Shown: positions 39,001 to 48,900 of the stretch, one piece after another
Layout of the letters: every line of letters starts with the position of its first letter
Position numbering within the stretch: the stretch's first letter is position 1
DNA from: Antedon bifida
Taxonomy: Eukaryota; Echinodermata; Crinoidea; Comatulida; Antedonidae
Length of the DNA: 64,000 bases
Direction: 5' to 3'
Assembly (NCBI GenBank): GCA_963402885.1
Contig: OY727103.1
Span: 7,478,501-7,542,500, forward strand
The notes under the pieces: model-generated
What the model was told of the DNA's origin: nothing
Databases searched by the model: none
Seen by the model: only the letters and a program-made list of their open reading frames with translations
Translations under genes and position numbers: made by a program

Positions 39001-39722
39001 AGGCCTGCATTGTCTTTAAATTCTAATAAGCGTTGACCATTAGAGTTTAATGTAGGATCCCCATTATCTATTTCTCTGCCAATCCTTGCATTAAAATCGC
39101 CCATCATAAGAATATGGGGATCATCTTGTTCGTTAAAACTTTCTATCTTAATTTGTTCTGAGAGCAACTGATTATATAATTCATCGGTTACTTCTACGTT
39201 AGCGCCTTCGACAGGAAAATAAGCAATGGCGATATACATAGAATTATTACAGTCCAATCGAACCTTTACCCACAATCTTTCATATTTATCGGACAGACTA
39301 TCAAACACATTGTCATCTAATATTTTAACATTGTTTGAAATGTAGATACCTACACCACCCCCACCCCTATCAATTCTGTTTTTACCAATCCAACGATAAT
39401 TATCAATATTAACATTCAGTTCATTTTTCAAAAACGTTTCAACAACTCCAAACATTTGAATGTTATTATCGTTAAGAAATTTAGGTATCTCATATAACTT
39501 TGATCTTAATCTATTTACATTATTAAATGCTATCTTAATTTCGGTGGCGTTTGTGTCGCCGTTACCTGTTTGAGTTTTACGTCCTCTTCTGTGGCGATTT
39601 CTTTTATGCTTTTTATAGTATGGCATTTGCACGGATTGTTTGTTTAGCTGAGTACAGTTTGGCTCATTGTTCTGGGTAATATGGGGTTCGTTAATAAGTC
39701 TCTTATCAAGCGAATGTTCCAT
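36072..39722 (-). CDS. LINE ORF2: endonuclease and reverse transcriptase
   Basis: 1216 codons, uninterrupted. The N-terminal third is an APE-type endonuclease (GDFNARIG near residue 207, SDHNVLML later). The reverse transcriptase follows, with FLDFRKAFDTVW, QGCVLSP and the catalytic WADD at about 791-794. Near the C-terminus a CxxC..H..C cluster (about 1115-1140, CSLCNMKR and HFLFEC) is a zinc-knuckle-like tail. Such proteins nick target DNA and prime reverse transcription from the nick. The intact frame suggests a recent insertion. Confidence 0.95.
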   Translation of the reverse strand: MEHSLDKRLINEPHITQNNEPNCTQLNKQSVQMPYYKKHKRNRHRRGRKTQTGNGDTNATEIKIAFNNVNRLRSKLYEIPKFLNDNNIQMFGVVETFLKNELNVNIDNYRWIGKNRIDRGGGGVGIYISNNVKILDDNVFDSLSDKYERLWVKVRLDCNNSMYIAIAYFPVEGANVEVTDELYNQLLSEQIKIESFNEQDDPHILMMGDFNARIGREIDNGDPTLNSNGQRLLEFKDNAGLTILNSTILCNGKITWSRADKQSTIDYFLCSKDLINFVDNLLIDEEREYGLGSDHNVLMLTINVQHNKTSTATPPKLKLWDIKYDQDFSQYQHILQNKLNNWDASSFEDIDALWESWKNIIIFAATNGIGVKETKTKSKPWFDKEIGTAIRDRKKAAKLHRQCIKSKDNDENKRKLLWLSYQEKRTNAKCLIKQKILKTNVKRSVDIANKGGPSCKDFWKSLRGGKHDKNKVIGCIKVPGTNNTVSDKKLISQTIKQYWETLGKMDQDMCDYNFFRTKKSVEQIRINYENDDISIDNRENYLYDIEINYEIVAESISLAKNNKAPGPDYITNELIKNGGDVLNNSLLKLFKRIIILEKIPSEWNTSIICPIFKKGDRKDLNNYRGISLNSCVSKVFNRIVAKNISHYLENNDVLSEVQGGFRSGHRCEDHIFTLKSVVACRRKEGKTTHLAFLDFRKAFDTVWRDGLLTAAWTSGIRGRVWKIIDALYTNVRGHVKFGDICTDYFNIEQGVKQGCVLSPVLFCIFIHEFTKLLKSHNIGVRINDIWLGGIFWADDVVLIADNEHEMKKMLDIATQFAKVWKLKFNYEKSNIMIIGKRTDKNKIWKLGDYGISEVDTYKYLGVFISRNLNDHVHFENLIKKGNRLIAYIKSIIDNCNNFNRIYYGDILWKVIALPSINYACSTWCGSYSDVDKLEKLQLQMARCILKAPRNTPRTALYGELGWSPISVIQDNYRINFFNRILLMDHNRWPKLLLTSLLDLNCNFNLLSYKIVNHLENLFTKGNANDIFEYIRKNKEIVNSHWVCPLKQSLFDLSITNWSQELNTKSSLNEYKSLKKTPCLETYLLDKTDFEGVSIKFKLRTNTLPLEGRKCNWLPESDGLCSLCNMKRIENVTHFLFECPAYDDIRKEETMSLKLQLQSSNLNHIWHLFINSNTDVKIHLTLGSDYHVFSKETHLILDKFCKIYAKRAWKKRSAIIN

Positions 39723-39764
39723 TAATGTTGTTGGTTCTGAGAGTTCTGCATTGCAGGCAAATTC

Positions 39765-41104
39765 CTATGTGCCGCGGTGATTGACTTGAGAGTCGTGCTT
39801 GTAGGAGTAAGGTCGGTTGTTTCTGTACTTGGTTGAACGTTGTCGCCATTTCGATGTGGAAACATTAAGGTTGTCTCTTTTGTCGTTGAAGAATTGTGGC
39901 TGATAGTAGCACTCCCATGTGTAATGGTTGTTCAGACCACATAGTTCGCAGTGTCTTGGATATGTCTTCTTAGGTTGTTTTTTAAGATGACGGTTGGTTG
40001 GTTTTACGGCGATAGCAGGGATAATAGCGTGTGAAGCATTAATATTGTGTAGCAACGCTCGTGTTCCTTGTTTGGAAAGATGTAACCCTCCCTTATTAAG
40101 GTTGTTTTGGGCTATGTCACCGTTTCTTAAGAGTAATGATTCATCATTATCTATCATGATACAGTTTTCGGTTCTTGAAATATTCCGTATAGATTCATTT
40201 AACCTGATAACTCGTTTTTGGTTTTCCAAGTCGTCGAGTCTAGGACACACGGTGGAAAGAACAATCTTGGACTTCGGAGATTTTTTCTTTAAGTCTTTAA
40301 CCATACCTTCGTATGCGGCAATTCCAGATATCAGCTTTTCATCAGATGTGCAGTTGTTTGTCCCTACATGGATAACGACAGATTCAAACGCGTTTGAGTT
40401 AATTGCATTGTTTAACTTCCCGTTTACATCATGAATTGTTCCGCCGCGTAGACAATCGACTTTTGTTTTATACAGTCCTCGTTCATTAATGTCTCTGATC
40501 ATTGAATCTCCGATTAAAAGAGTGGTATAATTTGACTTAATTGTAGCTTGGTCCTTTGAAAATCGATTCGTATGTGTAGAATTCCTATCAGAAGCAGTAA
40601 CATTAACATTTGAAGATGTACTTTCATTCAATGGTGGCTTGGAGATAGCGTTGGTTGTCGTATGTTGCTTGTTTGTTGAGACCCTTTTCAATTCGTCTTG
40701 TAGAGTTTCTATTTCCAGAGATTGTTTGCAAACGACATCGTTTAAAAGCACAATCTCCTTGTTCAAATCGTTTATCATTGATTCATGATCAAAGTTCAGT
40801 CTAAGGATTTTTTTATTGTCCTAGGTATGTCTTTGCATAGTGGACATATCCACACTTTAGGGTTTGATGTTGTTTTAATGTTTAGGCACATCTTATGGAA
40901 GCGTTCTTGGCATAGAGCACATTCAATAGGCTTTCCTTTGTCCATGTGCTGGTAATTGCAACCTTCTATTCATTGAATTCGTGACAGCGTCACTTGGGAT
41001 GCAATAGGTTTGCTAGTAGCAGTATCATAACTAGTGGTTGGAATATCTTCTATAGTTAGTGCCAAATCTTGATCCTTTGATTGAATCTCATTTTCAGTCT
41101 CCAT
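39765..41104 (-). pseudogene. LINE ORF1, broken: PHD-like finger, coiled coil, SGNH esterase, zinc knuckle
   Basis: The largest open piece (40778-39765, 337 codons) has a coiled-coil start, an SGNH-hydrolase core (LLIGDSMIRD near 86, VIHVGTNN, then GGLHLSKQGT) and a CCHC knuckle (CELCGLNNHYTWEC). Upstream, in another frame, 40969-40799 encodes a PHD-like finger (CALCQERFHKMC, WICPLCKD). Further upstream a start codon at 41104 opens the same frame, which is stopped by TGA at 40970-40972. The PHD and esterase parts are separated by a frame change at the A7 run (40808-40814 on the plus strand). So one nonsense codon and one frameshift split the original protein. Esterase-bearing ORF1 proteins are known in CR1-group LINEs. 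Confidence 0.82.
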
Positions 41105-41304
41105 TGTGATTGAGAGATTGTTTAAAAATTGGCGGCAAGCCTAGAACAATGGATTTCTTACCTCCTATTTTCCAGTAGTTGTGAGAACAGATTTCTATTC
41201 AAGAACTTCTGTTGCATTAGCGATTCAATAAATATACAAAATATTACGTCTGAATTTACCCAGTTTGACGGGAAAGAAAACAAACTATACCCGACAACAA
41301 AAGA

Positions 41305-41378
41305 AAAAATATCCGTAGAGGTTCGAACCCAATACTGAGAGCACTCAAACCTGAGCATTACCCGTTACGCCACAAATC
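41305..41378 (-). repeat. tRNA-like head at the LINE 5' end
   Basis: On the minus strand, TGGCGTAACGGGTAATGC (41355-41372) resembles a polymerase III box A, and GGGTTCGAACC (41320-41330) is a perfect box B at normal spacing. The sequence lies within a few bases of the 5' border of the LINE insertion. It may be a tRNA-derived SINE head captured by the LINE, or an internal promoter. Confidence 0.7.
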
Positions 41379-41393
41379 AGTACATATCAAAGT

Positions 41394-41402
41394 CAATAAA
41401 TA
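41394..41402 (+). promoter_or_regulatory. H2B copy 1 core promoter (TATA-like)
   Basis: CAATAAATA about 65 bp before the start codon, matching 53077-53085 of the second gene. It is now preceded directly by the LINE 5' end, and the octamer and CCAAT are missing. Confidence 0.7.
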
Positions 41403-41467
41403 CACTGGGCGATATGAAAATCATCACTTGATTACTTTACTCGTTTCGTATCGTAGTTGCTAAAATC

Positions 41468-41836
41468 ATGCCACCAAAAACTTCAGGAAAAGCTGCCAAG
41501 AAAGCCGGTAAGGCTAAAGCTGTAAGAGCTACTGACAAGAAGAGAAAACGTAAGCGAAAAGAAAGCTACAGCATCTACATCTACAAGGTGTTGAAGCAAG
41601 TTCACCCAGACACTAGCATCTCCAGCAGAGCCATGGGAATCATGAACAGTTTCGTCAACGACATCTTCGAACGTATTGCAGGAGAAGCATCTCGTCTTGC
41701 TCACTACAACAAGAAATCTACCATCACTAGTAGGGAAGTCCAGACCGCTGTCCGTCTATTGCTTCCTGGTGAATTGGCTAAGCATGCTGTATCTGAGGGT
41801 ACCAAGGCTGTCACCAAATACACCAGCTCCAAGTAA
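41468..41836 (+). CDS. Histone H2B, copy 1 (G50S; promoter split by LINE)
   Basis: 122 residues starting [20 protein letters not shown], with a Lys/Arg-rich tail, the histone fold ([31 protein letters not shown]) and the C-terminal helix to KYTSSK. It pairs with H2A. It differs from the second copy at residue 50, Ser instead of the Gly that is almost invariant in HPDTGISS. The intact frame and the 3' stem-loop remain, so transcription, if any, would need a new upstream promoter. Confidence 0.97.
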   Translation: MPPKTSGKAAKKAGKAKAVRATDKKRKRKRKESYSIYIYKVLKQVHPDTSISSRAMGIMNSFVNDIFERIAGEASRLAHYNKKSTITSREVQTAVRLLLPGELAKHAVSEGTKAVTKYTSSK

Positions 41837-41866
41837 ACATCATTTTGCTGAAATATCAAACCAAAC

Positions 41867-41902
41867 GGCTCTTTTCAGAGCCACCACATGTTCCAAAAGA
41901 GA
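41867..41902 (+). terminator. Histone 3' stem-loop and HDE, H2B copy 1
   Basis: GGCTCTTTTCAGAGCC at 41867-41882 and AAAAGAGA at 41895-41902. Confidence 0.95.
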
Positions 41903-41949
41903 TTTTATTAGCTTGTGATTCATTTTTGTCATTTATATTATTATTATTT

Positions 41950-43100
41950 ATATTATTTGCAAAATATACCAGCCTTTTAGTTTGGTCTAAAGATTAGAAA
42001 TAATCCACAAAATCTATTCTTAATCCTTTATTTTTGTGTATAGTTTCTTTAACGAATAAAGAATTCTGTTGAATTTGTAATGCGCCAATTCCAGCAGTAA
42101 GTGATCAAGGCAGATTTAAAGGCGATGTTAGAAGAACATGACCTAATAGAGGCGGGTAGGTCTTTCCATAAGCAAGAGGCAGCAGAAGTAAAGGTGCTTA
42201 GGCCATACGTTTTAGTGTTACTAGTCGGAATGGAAATATTATACTGTATCAGACCAAAAAGTATGGTATTAAATGGCAGCTCATGTGTTAAATGGGAATT
42301 GTACTAAACACTCTGTTTAGTAGAACTTATTTAATGAGTCTGGATTTGATCCATGATCTTTAAGTGTCTTACTGTATCGGTGAACCTGGTGAAAAGTTAG
42401 TGAGAATAAGAAAAGGCTGATGCAAACATCATGTCTTATTCAACGTTAGCAAACCATTTGGATGCCATTTTTTTATATTAAAAAAAAAACTATCAACCGA
42501 AACCCTAGTACTGTATTCAGAACAGATTTTTGGTTACTTACTGAAAAATGTTGACTAACATTATAACATATAAATTCAAAGATCTGGAGAAAAAAAAAAC
42601 AGTACAGTAATTGGATCTCAATAAAAATAAAGTATTAAATGAGAAAAAAACAACTAGAAAGAAGTTCCAAGCTTTGGAAATGTATTTGGTACCCAAGTTG
42701 TACCCAATTAAATAGAAATATCCCGAATATAATATTTAGTCAAAAATGTATAGTGGATGAGATTAGTACAACTGTGTTCAAGTCACTGATATTATTGACT
42801 CAAAACTAAACAGAAAAACTGACATATATTTTTCAATTTCTATTCGGTATCTAAGTATATAATAATGACTTTGTTATATTAACATTTGTTATTAAAAAAT
42901 ATTTATAATTTTTTGCCAATTTCATTATTTTGTGAAATAAATATGTTTTTCAAAACACAAACTTACATGTTGACTGTATATATGTTTGTAACCAAGCCGA
43001 ATATTCGGTTAAAAACTCGGATATATAAAAAGAATGTATTGCAATTTATTTTTACTTCAACAAGAACAAAAAAATATGAATATCAATTGATTATTTTAGC
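41950..43100. other. H2B-H1 spacer
   Basis: AT-rich, no gene or recognisable element. Confidence 0.5.
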
Positions 43101-43110
43101 AACAATTAGG

Positions 43111-43220
43111 CCAATAACAAACACAATTTTTGTAAAAATCATTTTAAACATTACAACACAAAAAGGCGGTCGGGGAAGCAACACGGTTGCTTTAGTATAG
43201 GTCCGCAACATCAATATAAA
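43111..43220 (+). promoter_or_regulatory. Histone H1 promoter
   Basis: CCAAT at 43111, the H1-type AAACACA box at 43119-43125, a GC-rich GGCGGTCGGGG near 43165, and TATAAA at 43215-43220, about 80 bp before the start codon. Confidence 0.75.
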
Positions 43221-43300
43221 TCTAGCTTTCAATTTTGAACTTTTATCATAATATTTTAACCTGCTATTTGATTCGTGCTCAAGTGTGTTACTTATCTAAG

Positions 43301-43867
43301 ATGGCTGACAAAACTAAAACTAAGAAGGCTGCAGCTAAGAAGCCTGCTGCTCACCCAACTTACATCGACATGATTTCGGCAGCAATCGGTGCTTTGAAGG
43401 AAAGAAACGGTTCATCTCGTCAGGCTATTGCTAAGTACATTCTAGCCAACTACAAAGTCGATCCTGCCAACATGAAAACCCATCTCCGTATGGCGCTGAA
43501 ACGCGGAGTCGAGAGCAACAAACTAGTCCAACCTAAGGGTACTGGAGCCAGTGGTTCATTCAAGCTAAATCAGGCTGCAGCAAAAGCTGATGCGACTGCA
43601 AAGGCAAAGAAAGAAAAAGCTAAGAAGAAGGCAGCTGCAGATAAGGAGAAAAAAGCAACAAAGACCAAAAAACCAGCTGCAAAGAAGGCAAAGAAACCAG
43701 CTGCAAAGAAGGCTACTAAGTCACCTAAAAAGGCAAAGAAGTCGGAGAAAAAGAAGCCATCTGCTAAGCCTAAGAAGGCTAAATCTCCTGCAAAGAAGCC
43801 AAAGACCAAGAAGCCAAAAGCTAAAAAGGCTTCAAAATCACCAAAGAAGGCAGCTGCAAAGAAGTAA
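43301..43867 (+). CDS. Linker histone H1
   Basis: 188 residues from MADKTKTKK; the start is chosen where the basic N-terminal tail begins, although the frame is open further upstream. The globular winged-helix domain spans roughly 17-92 ([40 protein letters not shown]). The tail is Lys/Ala/Pro-rich with several SPKK motifs, the usual DNA-binding and kinase sites. It binds linker DNA at the nucleosome entry and exit. This is the only H1 in the window, although the other core genes occur twice. Confidence 0.97.
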   Translation: MADKTKTKKAAAKKPAAHPTYIDMISAAIGALKERNGSSRQAIAKYILANYKVDPANMKTHLRMALKRGVESNKLVQPKGTGASGSFKLNQAAAKADATAKAKKEKAKKKAAADKEKKATKTKKPAAKKAKKPAAKKATKSPKKAKKSEKKKPSAKPKKAKSPAKKPKTKKPKAKKASKSPKKAAAKK

Positions 43868-43896
43868 AATATTTACAACCAAAATCCAAACCAAAC

Positions 43897-43932
43897 GGCT
43901 CTTTTCAGAGCCACCAAATATCCTAAAGAGAT
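43897..43932 (+). terminator. Histone 3' stem-loop and HDE, H1
   Basis: GGCTCTTTTCAGAGCC at 43897-43912 and AAAGAGAT at 43925-43932. Confidence 0.94.
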
Positions 43933-44075
43933 TTGATTGCTTTCACGTGAACATAATATTACAGTTATGTATAAAAGATGATTCCTGATTATATAGCATA
44001 TTAATTAAAACATTGCTTATCAAAGCATGGTTGAAGGAGGTGGAAAATAATCAATTCATATTTTATTATGTTTAA

Positions 44076-44690
44076 AGACACCTTCCCTACGTTTTAGATC
44101 TAATTTAAGATCACAAACTATATTTAATGTAAAAATAATACTATATAGTTCTATCTATTTATAGATAACTTTTTTCATCTTTAAATGGTTAAAAATTTGA
44201 AAAATAAGTCGATTCTAATAATTATAGCGGCCCGCTATAAATCACAAAATGCATTGCGCGCGGATTGATATTTTTATTTTTCTTCTGTAATTCACGCACT
44301 TTTCGATCGTGAGGCCAAAACAAATGGAAGACTCCTAACTTTTCAGTGAAAATACCGGGTTTTTTTCCCAATTTGTATCAACGGAGTCTGGCAAAAATAG
44401 AAAGACAATTAATGCAGCAACAGGCTAGGTATAGCTAGCGTACAATGTTCGTACGTTACCGATGTTTACCAGCTAGGCCTACAAAACTAAGCCTAGCTGC
44501 TAGGCTAGGCCTAAAGACCGTCCACGAGAGGTCATTCGACGCGAGCTAATTAGGTAGTGCATTGTTTCTCACTTTTTTTTACCATAAAACGTACATTTAA
44601 GACAAGAAATGACCTGGTTTAAAGTGTTTAAAGTAATAATTATATATGTATTATTTTTACAAAACGTCACAAATGGTAGGGAAGGTGTCT
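44076..44690 (-). mobile_element. TTAA-flanked MITE family 1, inverted copy between H1 and H4
   Basis: TTAA at 44072-44075 and 44691-44694. Termini AGACACCTTCCCTAC are identical for 15 bp in inverted orientation. The interior is the reverse complement of 27413-28038 with moderate divergence. No coding. Confidence 0.88.
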
Positions 44691-45253
44691 TTAATATCTT
44701 GAGATGCTTTGATTGAGTGCATTCCACTAATTAAATGCAACTGGTGTTGATTATCAATGAATCGATTTGCCCTCCTACGTTGTTTTTAGGTTCGATTTCA
44801 TAGCTATTCCTTTCACCTTATACAGACGGGTATAATTTGATTGTAAATTACTGTATACATAAACGGTATATTTAACGAAAAGTTAAATCTACTGAACAGA
44901 ATGAACAAAGTTGAACTGGAGGGTCAACTAATATTTTTATCTATGACAATATAAAACAAACGAAAGTGAGGTAACACATGTTATGATTTTTTCAATATTA
45001 TTTCGAACTTTCTTTGTTCATCTTCCGGAATGCATGACAAAGAAAAAACAACTTTTATTTCACACAAAAATACAAAATCAATTGCTTTTATTGTTTACCA
45101 TAATATTTGACAAAAAGAAAGAAAGCAAGCAAAAAAGCGCAATTTTTGTATTTCCCACCAAAAAATTAAACACAACGGCTATTGTAGTATATTTTTGCTT
45201 CCCAGTACAAAGGTCAACAATAGCTGTATACAGCAGTCGGAATTTACGTCCGC

Positions 45254-45267
45254 ATTGGCTGTATAAG
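45254..45267 (+). promoter_or_regulatory. Histone H4 copy 1 promoter
   Basis: Inverted CCAAT (ATTGG, 45254-45258) and TATAAG at 45262-45267, preceded by TTTACGTCCGC, which is shared with the second H4 gene. Confidence 0.7.
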
Positions 45268-45322
45268 TACGTAAATTTTCGAAGCAATTAGCACATTTCG
45301 AATTTGTCTTCGAAGAAAATAA

Positions 45323-45649
<327 letters not shown>

Positions 45650-45672
45650 GTACATTCAATTTCAAACCAAAC

Positions 45673-45707
45673 GGCTCTTTTCAGAGCCACCACATGTACA
45701 AAAGAGA
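45673..45707 (+). terminator. Histone 3' stem-loop and HDE, H4 copy 1
   Basis: GGCTCTTTTCAGAGCC at 45673-45688 and AAAAGAGA at 45700-45707. Confidence 0.95.
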
Positions 45708-46209
45708 TTTGTTTGCTAATATGTACAGTATGTCTATTTATTTATAGTATGTACACTACAATCCACCATAACATCTCCTTGTTGTTGCACACATAGCTTA
45801 TATATTGCTATCCACTATACGAGGAATAAATAAACTAATTTAAGAATGTCATTAGAAAAACCAGCGTTATTGTATTTCTAGTACAGTATTCAAAATCTAC
45901 ACCATTCTCAATCCTGACTGAGGACGATTAAAGTTATTAATGTCTACATAAACGTGGTAGTCAGCCGCAAACTATATCAACATTTTATTTCACCATGCAA
46001 ACAATATTACATCATGATTCTCAAATTCACATTAGTCGATACAGTTGTTACTGTAATTATAACAAAAATATAACACATTTTTATGAAGCTAAATGTTCAT
46101 AAAAGAAGGCACATACAGTAATACTGTAATTTCATAAAAATATACCAGTGATATATAACCGTTGTGATTTGTAAATTTGCGCCAAAATAACAAAGAACGC
46201 CCACTCAAT

Positions 46210-46302
46210 AGATAAATCACAATAGAAGTGATTACCAACTACAGCGCGGACGACCGTGACTGGTACAGCATTTCGTAGGGCGAACCACAGGCGGCTATAT
46301 AA
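46210..46302 (+). promoter_or_regulatory. H2A copy 1 promoter, degraded CCAAT elements
   Basis: TATATAA at 46296-46302 is intact. Both CCAAT-type elements of the second H2A promoter are altered here: CCCAATAG reads CTCAATAG, and GTGATTGGT reads GTGACTGGT. Confidence 0.6.
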
Positions 46303-46370
46303 CACCGGGTACTGTTTGAATCTTCATTATTTTCGAATATCCCGAAAAATACATTTATCAAGTAACAAAC

Positions 46371-46775
46371 ATGTCTGGACGTGGCAAAGGAGGAAAAGCT
46401 AAAGGAAAGGCCAAGAGCCGGTCAAGCCGTGCTGGACTTCAGTTTCCGGTCGGTCGTGTTCACCGATTCTTGCGAAAAGGTAACTACGCATCCCGTGTCG
46501 GTGCTGGTGCCCCAGTCTACATGGCTGCCGTACTCGAATACTTGACTGCTGAAATCTTGGAGTTGGCTGGCAACGCTGCCCGTGATAACAAGAAGAGCAG
46601 GATCATCCCTCGTCATCTTCAACTTGCAATCCGTAATGATGAAGAGTTGAAGCGACTTCTCGGAAGTGTGACCATCGCACAGGGAGGTGTACTACCAAAC
46701 ATTCACACCCGATTCTGTAGATGTCAAAAGACTCTCTGTGGAAAACTGTTGCCAGTCTACCAGATACCTATATGA
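46371..46775 (+). pseudogene. Histone H2A copy 1, C-terminus replaced and stem-loop lost
   Basis: Residues 1-111 ([15 protein letters not shown] to GGVLPNI) match the second H2A except K94 for N94. From residue 112 the sequence is unrelated ([14 protein letters not shown]...) and ends at 134 residues instead of 125. The histone fold and acidic-patch residues (E56, E61, E64, D90-E92) remain, but the C-terminal docking segment and the usual ubiquitinated Lys are gone. No stem-loop follows; an AATAAA lies near 46898. It is either a pseudogene made by a breakpoint after codon 111 or an unusual polyadenylated variant. Confidence 0.85.
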
Positions 46776-47660
46776 CTGTATTAAGTACTTTTAATACACG
46801 ATATCGCTGTCATAAGATTGTATGTGAAGACATGGTATAATGCTAATAAGATATATGTATACAGCATCCCCACGGGAACCAGGCAATTGGTTGCAAATAA
46901 ATGTGTTTTTATTATAATGTTTTAATAAACTTTTACTCATAAGTGTAGGCGTAGTAAATTAATTTTTAAAAATACAAAAATAGTTTATATTTATTTTTAT
47001 TGTACTAAATCATTTCCCATATATACTAGAATACGTTAGGCCTAGCCTTCGATGTATTTTTCAACACGTACATCGAAATCCAAATTTCCCGCATAGTCTC
47101 TACTACACATTCATTACGGTACTACTACAGTAGCAGTGTAAAGCTTACTAACTTGTCTAATAGGCCTAGGCCTCTAGCTAGTAGGCCTACAGTAGTATGT
47201 AGGCCTAGCCTATCCCACTCGACCCAGGCTAGTAGGCTTAGTCACAGTGGGTCCATACGATGACATAGCCGGTGCTACTGCAGTTTCACACCTAAAACTG
47301 GGCATAAAGCTTCACGGTCTCTCACTCACCTATCTATGTTTTTACATTGGGTGATAGGGACTGAGATGTTCACTCGAGGTATAGAATTTGGCATAGAACA
47401 GGATACACAAACAGATAAGAGATTATTTTGACTGCCCAACCTAATAAACACACAAATTGCAAAAGGTAAAACAAATAAAAAATGCTTTAAAAGCAGTGGT
47501 ACAACGATAACAATAGTCACTAGTCAATATAACATTTGACAGAAAGAAAGCAAGCAAGCAAAAAAGTGCAATTTTTGTATTTCCCACCAAAATTAAACAC
47601 AACGGCTATTGTAGTGTATTTGCTTCGCAGTCAAAGGTCATCTGAATACAGCAGCCGGAA
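46776..47660. other. Spacer between H2A copy 1 and H4 copy 2
   Basis: Holds the foreign sequence that replaced the H2A 3' end and a TAGGCCTA-rich patch at 47155-47230. From about 47525 it resumes homology with 45105-45340 upstream of H4 copy 1. No further gene. Confidence 0.55.
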
Positions 47661-47671
47661 TTTACGTCCGC

Positions 47672-47687
47672 ATTGGCTGTACAAATA
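47672..47687 (+). promoter_or_regulatory. Histone H4 copy 2 promoter
   Basis: ATTGG at 47672-47676 is kept. The TATA position reads TACAAATA (47680-47687) instead of the TATAAG of copy 1. Confidence 0.6.
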
Positions 47688-47734
47688 CGTAAATTTTCGA
47701 AACAATAAGCGAATTTCGATTTCGAAGAAAGTAA

Positions 47735-48061
<327 letters not shown>

Positions 48062-48095
48062 GCAGTTATACAGTCCAATCAATTTCAAACCAAAC

Positions 48096-48130
48096 GGCTC
48101 TTTTCAGAGCCACCACGTGTACAAAAGAGA
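48096..48130 (+). terminator. Histone 3' stem-loop and HDE, H4 copy 2
   Basis: GGCTCTTTTCAGAGCC at 48096-48111 and AAAAGAGA at 48123-48130. Confidence 0.95.
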
Positions 48131-48639
48131 TTTGTTTGCTATTTTATTTATATGAACAATCTGAATCAACATTCACGTTAGCCTTTACATATGTTACTGT
48201 AAAACGAAACAAATGTCATAGATTAAAGGGGAGAGCGAAGACCATACGAAATCGACCATGACATAGGCCTAGTGCATAGATAATGCTATCGATTAATTAA
48301 ATTTCAGTATATCACCGGGCGGCCCACAAACTATTTCAACATTTGATTTCACCATGCAAACAATATAATTACATCATGATGCCCATGTTCACACTGACCT
48401 ATATAATACTGTTACTGTATAACAAATATAATTTTGCAATGTTAATTTAATACTGTATAAGACATTTTAAAGAAGCTATGCATGGTGTTTGCCAAATGTT
48501 CATAAAAGAAGACATCATGCTTGTACTATTGTTTCAGTGGGGTATAGTTAATATTTATTACCCAGGTTAATCATTATTTATGCGAGCATAAAATCGATAA
48601 GGTACTTTGTAATACAGTAGTATTATGTACTTTGGTAGG

Positions 48640-48790
48640 ATCAGGTTGAATTTTGGATATTTAACTGGCCTTGTATATTACATATTTATATTATATATAT
48701 ATTTTATAAACATAGTATACGTCCTACAAATAAATACTGTATTAGTTACATAAACAGAATCGACTACACAGAGGGTTTATTTTTATTGTA
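48640..48790 (+). repeat. Fragment of H3 upstream spacer, misplaced
   Basis: Matches about 50960-51060 and 32490-32580 (words TATTATATATATA, AAATAAATACTGTA, CAGAATCGACTACACAGAGG), which otherwise precede H3 genes. Here it lies upstream of H2A. Confidence 0.7.
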
Positions 48791-48900
48791 ATTCTTGTCT
48801 GTTATGCAATTAAACTAAAAAATGTTACTTTTTGTGCTGCTAAATTTTATGAATGTATTTTTATGTATACTGTATATTGAATAAAATATACCAGTGATAA

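Larger units (their letters stand above)
35267..41382 (-). mobile_element. Full-length CR1/Jockey-type LINE inserted in the H2B promoter
   Basis: Minus-strand element of about 6.1 kb. The 3' end (low coordinates) has AATAAAG then a TTA/TAA microsatellite; the 3' untranslated part occupies 35286-36071. It encodes an intact ORF2 and a damaged ORF1, and its 5' end carries a tRNA-like sequence. The borders are defined by comparison with the second H2B promoter: host sequence stops at ATTTGCAT (35266) and resumes at CATATCAAA (41383). A CAT trinucleotide at both edges may be a 3-bp target duplication. Confidence 0.88.

Noticed and set aside
41305-41378. Functional tRNA gene at the LINE border
   Set aside because: Box A and B are present, but I could not form a full cloverleaf with a matched acceptor stem, and it abuts the LINE end.
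43570-43809. Open frame opposite histone H1, and similar frames opposite or overlapping other histone genes
   Set aside because: Shadows caused by biased codon composition of the real genes.
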